Assembly: GCA_963675655.1 (NCBI GenBank)
Contig: OY776489.1
Location: 2,542,001 to 2,606,000, forward strand
Source of the DNA: CAXXOK01 sp963675655
Lineage (GTDB): Bacteria; Bacillota; Clostridia; Christensenellales; Aristaeellaceae
Direction of reading: 5' to 3'
Length of the DNA stretch: 64,000 nt
Shown here: in pieces, positions 53,847 to 61,981 of the stretch
How the letters are laid out: the number at the start of each line of letters is the position of its first letter
How positions within the stretch are numbered: the stretch's first letter is position 1
Made by a program: the position numbers and the translations under genes
Notes under the pieces: model-generated
What the model was told of the DNA's origin: nothing
The model's database searches: none
Seen by the model: only the letters and a program-made list of their open reading frames with translations

Positions 53847-55512
53847 GGTTCATCGCATCCTTTAACTTGGAGAGCGCAAGCTTCGTTTCGGCAGTGGTTT
53901 CGCCCAGCAGTGAAGCAATTTCCTGAACGACGCGCATTTGCTTGTCGATTACGCGATCCGCGGTTTCCACGGTTTGGTTGCGTAGAAGATGATCTTTATC
54001 GCGCATGGTTTCCCGTTCGGTTACATCGCGTAAAATTGCAATCACAACATGGTATTGCCGGTCATAAAGAATCGTTTCCTCAACATACAGCCCGTATTCC
54101 GCAAGGAACCTGCTGACCCCGACGGTGTTATGCGCGCCGATGACCACATCGCGGTATGGCTCGGGATTTAAGATGCGAATCACATGCTCATGTAAAATAT
54201 CGCTTTCACCGGTCAACCGGAACAGCTTCACCGCGGCGCGGTTAATCTGCTGTACGACCAGATTTTCATCCATTACCAAAACAGCATTGGGTGTGTTGTT
54301 GATAATCGTATCGCTGAAGCTTTCCGCCTTCTCTTTTAAGAAGGGCAGGCACATGTCGATTTCCGCTTTGCCCTGTAAAATGGCAATCGCTTTTTCCCGG
54401 CAGGTGGGATACCCGCAGGAGCCGCAGTTCAGTTCTTTTTCCGGTGTGGTTTTTCCCATCTTTTGCAGCATGGCGGCGATGGCCTCGTTGCCGAAGGAGA
54501 CGGTTTTGCCGCCGATGAAACGGAAGCTGCGATCAATCGGCTCCGCTTTTGAATCAACGGCAAAGCGGTCTTCGCCTGCGTAGGTATCCACGCGCAGCGC
54601 GCCTTTGACCCGGCGCTCCTGATGCTCGCGTATACAGGGGCCGTTGATGCAACTGCCTTCACAGGCGCTCATTTCAATAAACACATCGTGAATATTGCCA
54701 CGCTCGATCTCATCAAATACCATACGGCAGTTATCCACACCGTCAATAGCTACGCGCCGGTAACCGGGTACATTCTCCGTCGCCTTGAGAATGCCGCCCG
54801 TAGCAGGGTAGAAACGCGCCCGTTTGCCAGCATCTTCGTCCGCGGGGGCGTAATCGGGAATTTCTACATTGCTTTGCGAAAGCCAGGAGCGAAGTTCGTC
54901 ATAGGTAAGCGCAACATCGATATAGGTGCTGTTATCTGCTTCTTCCTTTTTGGCGATGCAGGGGCCGATAAAGACGGTAAAGCTATCCGGGTCTGCCGCT
55001 TTGATCAATTTGCAGTGCGCCTGGGCGGGCGTGAGAATTTTTGCCAGATAAGGCAGCATGGTTGGGTAGTATTTTTGCACCAATAGGTTAATGCAGGGGC
55101 AGCAGCTGGAAATAAGTACGCTTTGTTTGTGCGCCCGCATATCGGCGGCATATGCGTCACTTACCAGCTGCGCGCCAATAGCCGTCTCCTGAACATCCGA
55201 AAACCCAAGCGTTTGCAGCGCGGCTGACATACCGGAAATATCGTGTGTGGGAAAATCCGCAATAAAGGACGGCGCAAGGCTGCACACTACATGCTTGCCT
55301 GCGGAGATGGCAGATTTTACAAGTTGTACATCGCTGCGGATTTCTTTGGCTTTTTGCGGACAAACCACAAAACAACTGCCGCACAGGATACATTCGTCCG
55401 GTAAAATCTGCGCTTGGTTATTGGCAAAGCTGATGGCTTTTACCGAGCAAGTGCGTATACATTTGTAGCAATCTTTGCAGTTGTTTTCTTTCAAACGCAG
55501 AATATCCTGCAT
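53839..55512 (-). CDS. hydS: Sensory [FeFe]-hydrogenase with PAS domain (HydS-like, group C)
   Basis: 557-residue cytosolic H2-sensor-type protein. Two [4Fe-4S] motifs come first (CKDCYKCIRTCS, CILCGSCFVVCP). The H-cluster domain follows with L1 SSCCPCI, L2 GPCIAKKEE and L3 MSACEGSCINGPC; the changed residues around the cluster are typical of sensory rather than catalytic enzymes. Then come a [4Fe-4S] motif CGSCGYPTCREKA...C, a PAS domain (about 405-515) and a coiled-coil end. ATG 55512 is the standard start although AAGGAG is 13 nt away; GTG 55524 is 1 nt from it. It overlaps the SpoIIE phosphatase gene. Confidence 0.88.
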   Translation of the reverse strand: MQDILRLKENNCKDCYKCIRTCSVKAISFANNQAQILPDECILCGSCFVVCPQKAKEIRSDVQLVKSAISAGKHVVCSLAPSFIADFPTHDISGMSAALQTLGFSDVQETAIGAQLVSDAYAADMRAHKQSVLISSCCPCINLLVQKYYPTMLPYLAKILTPAQAHCKLIKAADPDSFTVFIGPCIAKKEEADNSTYIDVALTYDELRSWLSQSNVEIPDYAPADEDAGKRARFYPATGGILKATENVPGYRRVAIDGVDNCRMVFDEIERGNIHDVFIEMSACEGSCINGPCIREHQERRVKGALRVDTYAGEDRFAVDSKAEPIDRSFRFIGGKTVSFGNEAIAAMLQKMGKTTPEKELNCGSCGYPTCREKAIAILQGKAEIDMCLPFLKEKAESFSDTIINNTPNAVLVMDENLVVQQINRAAVKLFRLTGESDILHEHVIRILNPEPYRDVVIGAHNTVGVSRFLAEYGLYVEETILYDRQYHVVIAILRDVTERETMRDKDHLLRNQTVETADRVIDKQMRVVQEIASLLGETTAETKLALSKLKDAMNRE

Positions 55513-55664
55513 GGGGGAAATCACGCTCCTTAGCGAAAATACGACTGGATTAAAGGGTGAAACGGCATGGCGTGCAACGGCGGGATAGGCAGACAGGGTT
55601 TAGGTGGTATGAAAGATACCGGTTCCATAATATCCGATTTCTCGTTTGGTTGCAAGTCTGCGCG

Positions 55665-55910
55665 TTAGCGAATCTTCGGTAGTATCTGCTCTTCAAAGAA
55701 CTGCTTAGTATCGGCCGGTTTCAGCGAAAAGCTTTCATCGTCCACGGTGACGCAAACGCCGTTTTGGCAATTGCCCATGCAGAACTGCCCGGCAAGTTCC
55801 ACATTCTCTTTTACGTTGTGGGAAGATACCAGACGCTGCAATTCTTCCACGATCTGGCGGGAACCTTTCAGATGGCAGCTGCTGCCGATGCAGATGGTAA
55901 CATTAACCAT
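55665..55910 (-). CDS. Thioredoxin-like [2Fe-2S] ferredoxin (NuoE/HndA-like)
   Basis: 81-residue redox protein of the thioredoxin-fold [2Fe-2S] family. Cluster cysteines fall in CIGSSCHLKG and CMGNCQNG, the C-x4-C...C-x3-C spacing. It would shuttle electrons, probably with the two hydrogenases encoded just downstream. I chose ATG 55910; GGAAG lies upstream. It heads the hydrogenase operon, with about 150 bp before hydS. Its length is that of the short single-domain forms, not full NuoE. Confidence 0.85.
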   Translation of the reverse strand: MVNVTICIGSSCHLKGSRQIVEELQRLVSSHNVKENVELAGQFCMGNCQNGVCVTVDDESFSLKPADTKQFFEEQILPKIR

Positions 55911-55982
55911 ATGGCTTCCATTCCTTTCATAGCGCATAGATCAATTAGAGCAGGGGCTTTGCAAAGAACAGAAACGCTTTCA

Positions 55983-56069
55983 TGCGCCGGTATCATCCTC
56001 GGGGCAACAGCCTTGTGCAGACTGCCGGTACACACAAAACAAAATTGAACCGAGGATGGTACCGGCGCA
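55983..56069 (-). promoter_or_regulatory. Long inverted repeat upstream of hydrogenase operon
   Basis: 20-bp arms TGCGCCGGTATCATCCTCGG and CCGAGGATGGTACCGGCGCA differ at one position and enclose a 47-nt loop that has its own GGCA/TGCC pairing. It lies in the leader region of the [2Fe-2S]-hydS operon, 70 bp or more before the start. I cannot assign it to a known riboswitch. Confidence 0.5.
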
Positions 56070-56101
56070 CGGAGCGCACCTGTGTCAATGCATCACCCTA
56101 C

Positions 56102-56154
56102 CAATGGGAAGGCCTCACAGCCTGAAAAGTTGGCTGTGAGGTGATTTCCCATTG
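56102..56154 (-). terminator. Large hairpin after APH-like kinase gene
   Basis: Nested stems CAATGGGAA/TTCCCATTG and CCTCACAGCC/GGCTGTGAGG. It lies about 25 bp past the stop codon of the kinase gene. There is no T-run, so it may stabilise the adhE-kinase mRNA or end it with help. Confidence 0.6.
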
Positions 56155-56177
56155 AAGGGGTCGATGATCTATGCCGT

Positions 56178-56927
56178 TTATTCGTAGTCCATAACATTCG
56201 CCCAACGAAGCAGGAATTCTCGTTCTTCGGGCTTGCCTTTCACAATCTGGCTGGCTGCAACAATGGGAATCCATTTCTGCACGTATTGGCGGGCGGTATC
56301 GCTTTTACGACAAAACAGATCCAGATACGCTTCCGCACTGTTCATATTGCCGTCCAGCCAGAACAGCAGGTACGTGCGGGCCGCATCCGCCGAAGCGTTG
56401 CCCTGCGTAGCATGCGCCCAGTCCAGTATATAGGCAGTGCCGTCATCTTTCAAGATGATGTTTTTGGGGTTGAAATCGCCATGGCAAAGCTTGTTATGCT
56501 TCGGCATGCCTTCCAGCCGGGTATGAAGCTCATACCGGGTGGTGGCATCCAGACCGCTCTGGCGAATTTTACGGTGCATTTTGTCCCGCAGCAGCGTCAT
56601 CAGCGGTGCATTCTGCGCGTGCACCTGTAATTGCAAATCCACAAACAGGTTCAAGTACTCGTCCATTTTGCCGGGATTTTCCTCCATCAGCTGCGCAAGC
56701 GTTTTGCCCTGTATAAACTCGCTGACGATGGCCCATTTCCCGTCCAGCTTGGTTACTTCCTGCAAGGCGGGCACACGCAGGTCGGTTTCCTCAGCGCGCG
56801 CCTGATTGAGCGCTTCGTTGAGAATATCGGCTTTGCTGTAATCATCGTCAAACACTTTGATAGCCAGGTCGCCGTCACGATAGACGGTTTTATTGGTACG
56901 TACCGCAATCACCTTATCCAGCTTCAT
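56178..56927 (-). CDS. APH/choline-kinase-fold phosphotransferase
   Basis: 249-residue kinase-fold protein. The catalytic loop HGDFNPKNIIL has the Asp and Asn of APH/choline kinases, followed by ILDWAHATQG as the metal-binding Asp segment. AIVSEFIQGKTLAQLM lies in the nucleotide hinge. It starts 18 bp after adhE, so they are co-transcribed. Ligand is unknown: antibiotic inactivation is unlikely in this position; a small metabolite or protein target related to AdhE is possible. A ribosome site GGGAGGG-like stretch precedes the ATG. Confidence 0.82.
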   Translation of the reverse strand: MKLDKVIAVRTNKTVYRDGDLAIKVFDDDYSKADILNEALNQARAEETDLRVPALQEVTKLDGKWAIVSEFIQGKTLAQLMEENPGKMDEYLNLFVDLQLQVHAQNAPLMTLLRDKMHRKIRQSGLDATTRYELHTRLEGMPKHNKLCHGDFNPKNIILKDDGTAYILDWAHATQGNASADAARTYLLFWLDGNMNSAEAYLDLFCRKSDTARQYVQKWIPIVAASQIVKGKPEEREFLLRWANVMDYE

Positions 56928-56945
56928 CGTAATCCCTCCCGGTCG

Positions 56946-59555
56946 TTATTGCTTTTCGCCGTAGTAGGCGTTTAAATACATCTGCTTAATTTCCTTCATC
57001 AGCGGATAACGCGGGTTGGCGCCGGTGCACTGGTCATCAAAGGCCAGCTCTGTCATCGCATCCAAACGGTCAAGGAAATCTTTCTCGTCAATGCCATAGT
57101 CGCGGATGGTCTTTTTAATGCCGATCTTGGCTTTCAATTCATCCAGCGCGGCAATGAGTTTTTCCAGCTTTTCTTCATCCGTCTTGCCGCCCAGCTTCAG
57201 GGCGTCGGCGACCATTGCGTAGCGGGCCAGCGTATGGGGATGATCGTACTGCGGAAAGGTACCCATTTTCACCGGAACTTCTGCGGCGTTATAGCGCAGT
57301 ACCTCGTTGATCAACAGGGCATTGGCGACGCCGTGCGGCAGATGGTGGAAAGCACCGAGTTTATGCGCCATGCTGTGGCACACGCCCAGGAATGCGTTGG
57401 CAAAAGCCATACCGGCAATGGTAGCGGCGTTGGCCATCTTTTCACGGGCTAGTGCATCGTTGGGGCCATCGTCGTAGGCGCGGGGCAGGTATTCAAAGAT
57501 CATTTTCAGGCTCTGCAAAGCAAGGCCGTCGGTGTAATCGGTCGCCAGCATGCTGGCAATTGCTTCAAGGTTGTGGGTAACAGCGTCGATACCGCTGGCG
57601 GCGGTAAGCCCTTTGGGCGCGTTCATCATCATATCCGCATCCACAATGGCCATGTTAGGGAGCAGCTCGTAATCGGCAAGCGCATATTTTACGCTGGTTG
57701 TTTCATCGGTGATAATGGTAAACGGTGTAACCTCGCTGCCGGTACCCGCCGTGGTCGGTACAGCGATAAAGTAGGCTTTTTGACCCATCTTGGGGAAGGT
57801 GTAAATGCGTTTGCGAATATCGCTGAAACGCATCGCCATATCCATAAAGTCTACTTCGGGATGCTCATACAACACCCACATAATTTTCGCGGCGTCCATG
57901 GCGCTGCCACCGCCGATGGCGATGATGCAATCCGGCTGGAAGGCGTTCATGGCCTTTACGCCTTCATGGGCGCAGGCAAGCGTGGGGTCGGGCGCGACAT
58001 CAAAGAAGCAGGTATGCTGAATGCCCATTTCGTCCAGACGGTCGGTGACGGCTTTGGTGTAGCCGTTTTGGAAGAGGAACGAATCCGTAACGATGAACAC
58101 TTTCTTTTTGTCCATCACGTCTTTCAGCTCCCGCAGCGCTACGGGCAGGCAACCCTTCTTAATATACACCTTTTGCGGCGCGCGGAACCAAAGCATATTC
58201 TCTCTCCTCTCGGCAACGGTTTTAATATTCAGAAGCTGCTTTACACCTACGTTCTCGCTGACCGAGTTACCGCCCCAGGAGCCGCAGCCCAGTGTGAGCG
58301 AAGGCATCAGCTTGAAGTTGTACAGGTCGCCGATGCCACCGTGCGAAGAAGGCGTGTTGACGATGATGCGGCAGGTTTCCATTTTCTCGGCAAAGCGATT
58401 CAGCTTTTCACGCTGGGTATGTGCGTTGAGGTAAACACTCGCGGTATGGCCGTGGCCGCCGTCTTCAATCAGGCGTTCAGCCTTCGCCATGGCGTCGTTA
58501 AAATCCTTGGCTTTATACATCGCCAGTACGGGGGAGAGCTTTTCATGGGCGAATTCTTCGCTCATTTCTACGCTCTGCACCTCTCCAATCAAGATTTTCG
58601 CGGTTTCCGGTACGGTTACACCTGCCAGCGCGGCAATGGTAGGCGCGCTCTGACCGACGATTTTGGCGTTCAGCGCGCCGTTGATCAGGATGGTCTTACG
58701 AACCTTATCCAGTTCGTCGCCCTTGAGGAAATAGCAGCCGCGGCGGGCAAACTCATCCTTCACCTTTTTATAAATGGTTTCCAGCACGATAACGCTTTGC
58801 TCGCTGGCGCAGATCATACCGTTATCAAAGGTCTTGGAATGGATTACAGAGTTAACGGCCAAGAGGATATCGGCACTTTCGTCAATAATAGCGGGCACGT
58901 TGCCGGGGCCAACGCCCAGCGCGGGTTTACCGCTGGAATAAGCTGCGCGCACCATGCCGGGGCCGCCGGTAGCAAGGATGCAATCGCATTCCTTCATAAC
59001 AAGATTCGTCATCTCAAGGCTGGGCACATCAATCCACTGGATGATGTTTTCCGGCGCGCCTGCGGCAACAGCCGCTTCCAATACAACTTTTGCAGCGGCA
59101 ATGGTGCAATCCTTCGCACGCGGATGCGGCGAGATGATGATGCCGTTGCGTGTTTTCAGCGAAATCAGCGTTTTAAAAATTGCGGTGGAGGTTGGGTTGG
59201 TGGTTGGGATAACCGCGGCGATAACGCCAAGCGGTTCGGCAATTTTGGTAATGCCATACGCTTCGTCGCGTTCGACGATTCCGCAGGTTTTCATATCACG
59301 GCAGGCATTGTAAATATATTCGGAAGCGAAGTGATTCTTAATCACCTTATCCTCCACAATGCCCATACCGGTTTCGGCAACGGCCATCTTTGCCAGCGGA
59401 ATACGCTCGCGGTTCGCAGCCATGGCGGCGGCGAAGAAAATTTTATCTACTTGTTCCTGCGTGAATTCGGCATACGCTTTTTGCGCGGCGCGCACCTGTG
59501 TAAGGGCTTGCTCCAGGCTTTCGACGCTATCGATGATTTTGCGGGTGTCACTCAT
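56946..59555 (-). CDS. adhE: Bifunctional acetaldehyde/alcohol dehydrogenase
   Basis: 869-residue cytosolic enzyme that reduces acetyl-CoA to ethanol through acetaldehyde with NADH. The N-terminal aldehyde dehydrogenase part (1-440) has catalytic Cys249 in NGMICASEQ. The C-terminal iron-dependent alcohol dehydrogenase has GGGSAMDAAK and GTGSEVTPF for NAD and iron sites, and MAHKLGAFHHLPHGVANA for iron-binding histidines (cited partly). GGGGAGGG precedes the ATG. Two Rex-like sites lie upstream, so expression likely follows the NADH/NAD ratio. AdhE normally assembles into spirosomes. A kinase-fold gene follows within 18 bp. Confidence 0.95.
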   Translation of the reverse strand: MSDTRKIIDSVESLEQALTQVRAAQKAYAEFTQEQVDKIFFAAAMAANRERIPLAKMAVAETGMGIVEDKVIKNHFASEYIYNACRDMKTCGIVERDEAYGITKIAEPLGVIAAVIPTTNPTSTAIFKTLISLKTRNGIIISPHPRAKDCTIAAAKVVLEAAVAAGAPENIIQWIDVPSLEMTNLVMKECDCILATGGPGMVRAAYSSGKPALGVGPGNVPAIIDESADILLAVNSVIHSKTFDNGMICASEQSVIVLETIYKKVKDEFARRGCYFLKGDELDKVRKTILINGALNAKIVGQSAPTIAALAGVTVPETAKILIGEVQSVEMSEEFAHEKLSPVLAMYKAKDFNDAMAKAERLIEDGGHGHTASVYLNAHTQREKLNRFAEKMETCRIIVNTPSSHGGIGDLYNFKLMPSLTLGCGSWGGNSVSENVGVKQLLNIKTVAERRENMLWFRAPQKVYIKKGCLPVALRELKDVMDKKKVFIVTDSFLFQNGYTKAVTDRLDEMGIQHTCFFDVAPDPTLACAHEGVKAMNAFQPDCIIAIGGGSAMDAAKIMWVLYEHPEVDFMDMAMRFSDIRKRIYTFPKMGQKAYFIAVPTTAGTGSEVTPFTIITDETTSVKYALADYELLPNMAIVDADMMMNAPKGLTAASGIDAVTHNLEAIASMLATDYTDGLALQSLKMIFEYLPRAYDDGPNDALAREKMANAATIAGMAFANAFLGVCHSMAHKLGAFHHLPHGVANALLINEVLRYNAAEVPVKMGTFPQYDHPHTLARYAMVADALKLGGKTDEEKLEKLIAALDELKAKIGIKKTIRDYGIDEKDFLDRLDAMTELAFDDQCTGANPRYPLMKEIKQMYLNAYYGEKQ

Positions 59556-59577
59556 AAATTTCCCTCCCCTTTCTGGT

Positions 59578-59595
59578 TCGTTAAAAGTTTAACAT
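59578..59595. promoter_or_regulatory. Rex-like operator near adhE start
   Basis: Minus strand ATGTTAAACTTTTAACGA, two changes from the Rex consensus TTGTTAANNNNTTAACAA. It lies about 23-40 bp before the adhE start codon. Confidence 0.55.
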
Positions 59596-59649
59596 AGTGG
59601 AGGGGGAAAACACAATTCATCATTCGTATGAGCTCATATCTCAAATGAT

Positions 59650-59667
59650 ATGTGAAATAATTAACAA
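59650..59667. promoter_or_regulatory. Rex-like operator upstream of adhE
   Basis: Minus strand TTGTTAATTATTTCACAT, a one-base departure from the Clostridial Rex consensus (TTGTTAANNNNTTMACAA-like). A minus-strand TTGTCC just upstream could be the -35, with the Rex-like site in the spacer. Confidence 0.68.
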
Positions 59668-59772
59668 TAAGGACAATATAGAAGTAAATCCAAGCATAGT
59701 AACAAATATCAGGGTAGGGAAGTAAATAACAGGAGAAAAATAATGTAAATTATGGCATTAAAAAAGACATGA

Positions 59773-60693
59773 TTATAGGGTGTATGGCAACAATTCGCTT
59801 TGAATTTGCGCAAGCTGATCTAAAAACAGTTCGTCCATCGGCGAAAGCATATACTGTTTCCGGTAGATCAATACATCTTTATAGCGCGAGGCATAATCGG
59901 CGCAAGGGCGCAGCGTAACGTTGTAGCGCGCAAGCATGTCCCGCGGGATGGGCGAGACCCATGCGTAGGCACGGGGCAGCGTTGCAACCAGCTCGTATTG
60001 GCTGGTACGGTCATACAGCCGTATGGTGCGGATTTCCGATTCCACCGCCGCCAGATTGTTCTTGGGGAGCGATGGCACATACATATCTCCCTGCCCTACG
60101 GCCACGCTACCGGACAAATCCCGCATTGTAATCATCGCTTTCCGAGCGGCGGGATGTTCTACCCGCAACATGGCTAAATAGCGGAATGTCCACAACTCTC
60201 GGTATTGCAGGCCTTTTTCGCGAAACGTGTTTAAAAAGTATTTTTCATAATCCGTCTGATAACGCACAATACCCAAATCGTAGCCATCTTCCGCTACATT
60301 ACGGATAGAGCGCAATGCGTTAGTTTCTTTATAATCCAGCGTCAGGCCAGGATCGGCAAATTGGGCGAATCGCTCAAACGCGGCGGCAATATAGCTAGCC
60401 CTAGGTACCGATAGTTTCAGTGTGCCTCCGCCTGCCTGTTGTTTTTGGTAGTGATCTGTCATTTCGTCAAACTGTGCCAGTATACTGCGCGCGTAATGTA
60501 AAAATTCTTCACCCTGTGCGGTAGGTACAATCCCTTTTGGAGTCCGGTCAAAAATGGTAATCCCCAGAAGGTTTTCCAACTCACGAATAGCGCGGGAAAG
60601 ATTGGGTTGACTCATAAACAGATTCTCGGCAGCTTCGGTGATGGAACGTGTTTTTTCCACTTCAACGGCGTAACGCAGATGTTGTATATTCAT
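59773..60693 (-). CDS. LysR-family transcriptional regulator
   Basis: 306-residue activator-type regulator. The N-terminal helix-turn-helix ITEAAENLFMSQPNLSRAIRELE is typical of LysR, followed by an effector-binding region resembling periplasmic folds. AAGGAGG precedes ATG 60693. It lies upstream of adhE on the same strand, but the roughly 210 bp gap holding Rex-like sites suggests separate promoters. It may regulate adhE or a distant gene; the target and inducer are unknown. A perfect 12-bp palindrome TATGAGCTCATA at 59627-59638 could be a site. Confidence 0.85.
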   Translation of the reverse strand: MNIQHLRYAVEVEKTRSITEAAENLFMSQPNLSRAIRELENLLGITIFDRTPKGIVPTAQGEEFLHYARSILAQFDEMTDHYQKQQAGGGTLKLSVPRASYIAAAFERFAQFADPGLTLDYKETNALRSIRNVAEDGYDLGIVRYQTDYEKYFLNTFREKGLQYRELWTFRYLAMLRVEHPAARKAMITMRDLSGSVAVGQGDMYVPSLPKNNLAAVESEIRTIRLYDRTSQYELVATLPRAYAWVSPIPRDMLARYNVTLRPCADYASRYKDVLIYRKQYMLSPMDELFLDQLAQIQSELLPYTL

Positions 60694-60793
60694 AACAACC
60701 TCCTTATTTCCCATCCCGTATTATACCGAAAAGCAAGGAAAATGAAAAGCGTGTGCTAATAAGGGCACAGTGCAGACCCTTCTGAATTGGGAA

Positions 60794-60822
60794 TTGCAAT
60801 TTGCCGCGAAAAAAGGTATCAT
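60794..60822 (+). promoter_or_regulatory. Promoter of DUF4097-ybaB-recR operon
   Basis: TTGCAA, a 17-nt spacer, and TATCAT, about 40 bp before the start codon of the DUF4097 gene. Confidence 0.6.
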
Positions 60823-60860
60823 AAAGCAAGAAATTTATACGTGAAAGGCGGCGTATCGCT

Positions 60861-61607
60861 TTGGAACGGAATGAAAGTTTCGCGGCAGCCAATCTGAACG
60901 ATCTGGCTATTCGCCTGGCATGGGCGCAGGTGGAAATATTTGCGGACGATATCGACCGTGTGCAGGTGCTTGCAGCAGGAGATGAAAACTCTGTTCGTGA
61001 TCTGCGCATTGAAACAGATGGACAAGTACTGATTGTGGAACAACCGCAATACGGGCTTTCGCTTAATATCACCGAAAGCCATTGGATGCAGGTATGCGTG
61101 CGTATGCCCAAAAGCTGGAATCAGCAAATTCACGTAACTACGGTAAGCGGGCTGCTGAACGCCCGTAAGCTCAGCGGCAGCTATCTGGAGCTGGATACGG
61201 TTTCCGGGGATGTGCATGTATCCCGGATAACGGCAAAAGAGATTAAGATGAAAACCGTAAGCGGAGATATACGCGCGGACGAGTTGACGGCGGAGCGCCT
61301 TTCGGCGCGTTCGCTCAGCGGGCAGATCGTCTTATCCGATGTTTCCGCGAAGTATTATAAATGCTCCACGGTCAACGGGGAACAGCGCATTAGCCAGAAA
61401 ACGGGCTTTGAGCAAATGGAGCTGCGCTCGGTATCCGGTGATATTACGCTGAAAACCGCTGTGGAAAAAGTGGGCGTTTCCATGCGCTCGGTCAACGGGC
61501 GCGTACAAACCGAAGGCGTGCAGCTCACGGATGCGGCGGGAGACCCGCAGGTACGCATTACAGGTGTATCGGCAGATGTGAAGCTGATTTATGCAAAACA
61601 AGAGTAA
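60861..61607 (+). CDS. DUF4097 beta-helix repeat protein
   Basis: 248 residues. Repeating short beta units with VSG or VNG turns (TTVSGLLN, DTVSGDV, KTVSGDIR, RSLSGQI, STVNGEQ, RSVSGDI, RSVNGRV) form the right-handed beta-helix-like DUF4097 domain seen after PspC-type and envelope-stress proteins. No signal peptide or membrane helix is visible, so a cytosolic location is likely, which is a bit unusual. TTG start with AAAGGCGG upstream. It directly precedes ybaB-recR, possibly sharing their transcript. Function is unknown. Confidence 0.72.
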   Translation: MERNESFAAANLNDLAIRLAWAQVEIFADDIDRVQVLAAGDENSVRDLRIETDGQVLIVEQPQYGLSLNITESHWMQVCVRMPKSWNQQIHVTTVSGLLNARKLSGSYLELDTVSGDVHVSRITAKEIKMKTVSGDIRADELTAERLSARSLSGQIVLSDVSAKYYKCSTVNGEQRISQKTGFEQMELRSVSGDITLKTAVEKVGVSMRSVNGRVQTEGVQLTDAAGDPQVRITGVSADVKLIYAKQE

Positions 61608-61624
61608 TAGGAGGACGAACAACA

Positions 61625-61978
61625 ATGGGTAAAAGACAATTTGGCGGCTTCGGCGGCCAGGGCGGATATGGCGGCGGCAATATGCAGCAGCTGATGCGGC
61701 AGGCGCAGAAATTGCAGGAGCAAATGGCGAAAACGCAGGAAGATTTAGATTCCCGCGAGTTTACCGCGCAGGCGGGCGGCGGCATGGTGACTGTGGTTGT
61801 AACGGGAAAACGCGAAGTGAAATCCATCGACATCAAACCGGAATGCGTCGATCCGGAAGATGTGGAAATGCTGCAGGATATGGTTTTAGCCGCTACGAAC
61901 GAAGCGCTGCGCAGTGCTGAAGAGGCACGCGAGGCGGAAATGTCCAAACTGACGCCCGGTATGGGAGGAATGCTGTAA
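61625..61978 (+). CDS. ybaB: YbaB/EbfC nucleoid-associated protein
   Basis: 117-residue DNA-binding protein. A Gly-rich N-terminus (about 1-18) is followed by NMQQLMRQAQKLQEQMAKTQEDL, the family helix, and by VTGKREVKSIDIKP. It forms dimers that bind DNA and is usually encoded next to recR. AGGAGG precedes the ATG. The stop codon is 3 bp from the recR start, so the two are co-translated. The Gly-rich leader is longer than in many homologues. Confidence 0.93.
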   Translation: MGKRQFGGFGGQGGYGGGNMQQLMRQAQKLQEQMAKTQEDLDSREFTAQAGGGMVTVVVTGKREVKSIDIKPECVDPEDVEMLQDMVLAATNEALRSAEEAREAEMSKLTPGMGGML

Positions 61979-61981
61979 GGT

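Noticed and set aside
57573..59597. 674-codon open frame opposite adhE
   Set aside because: It is fully antisense to the well-supported adhE gene, lacks a ribosome site, and its translation has no recognisable domain. Codon bias of adhE explains the open frame.
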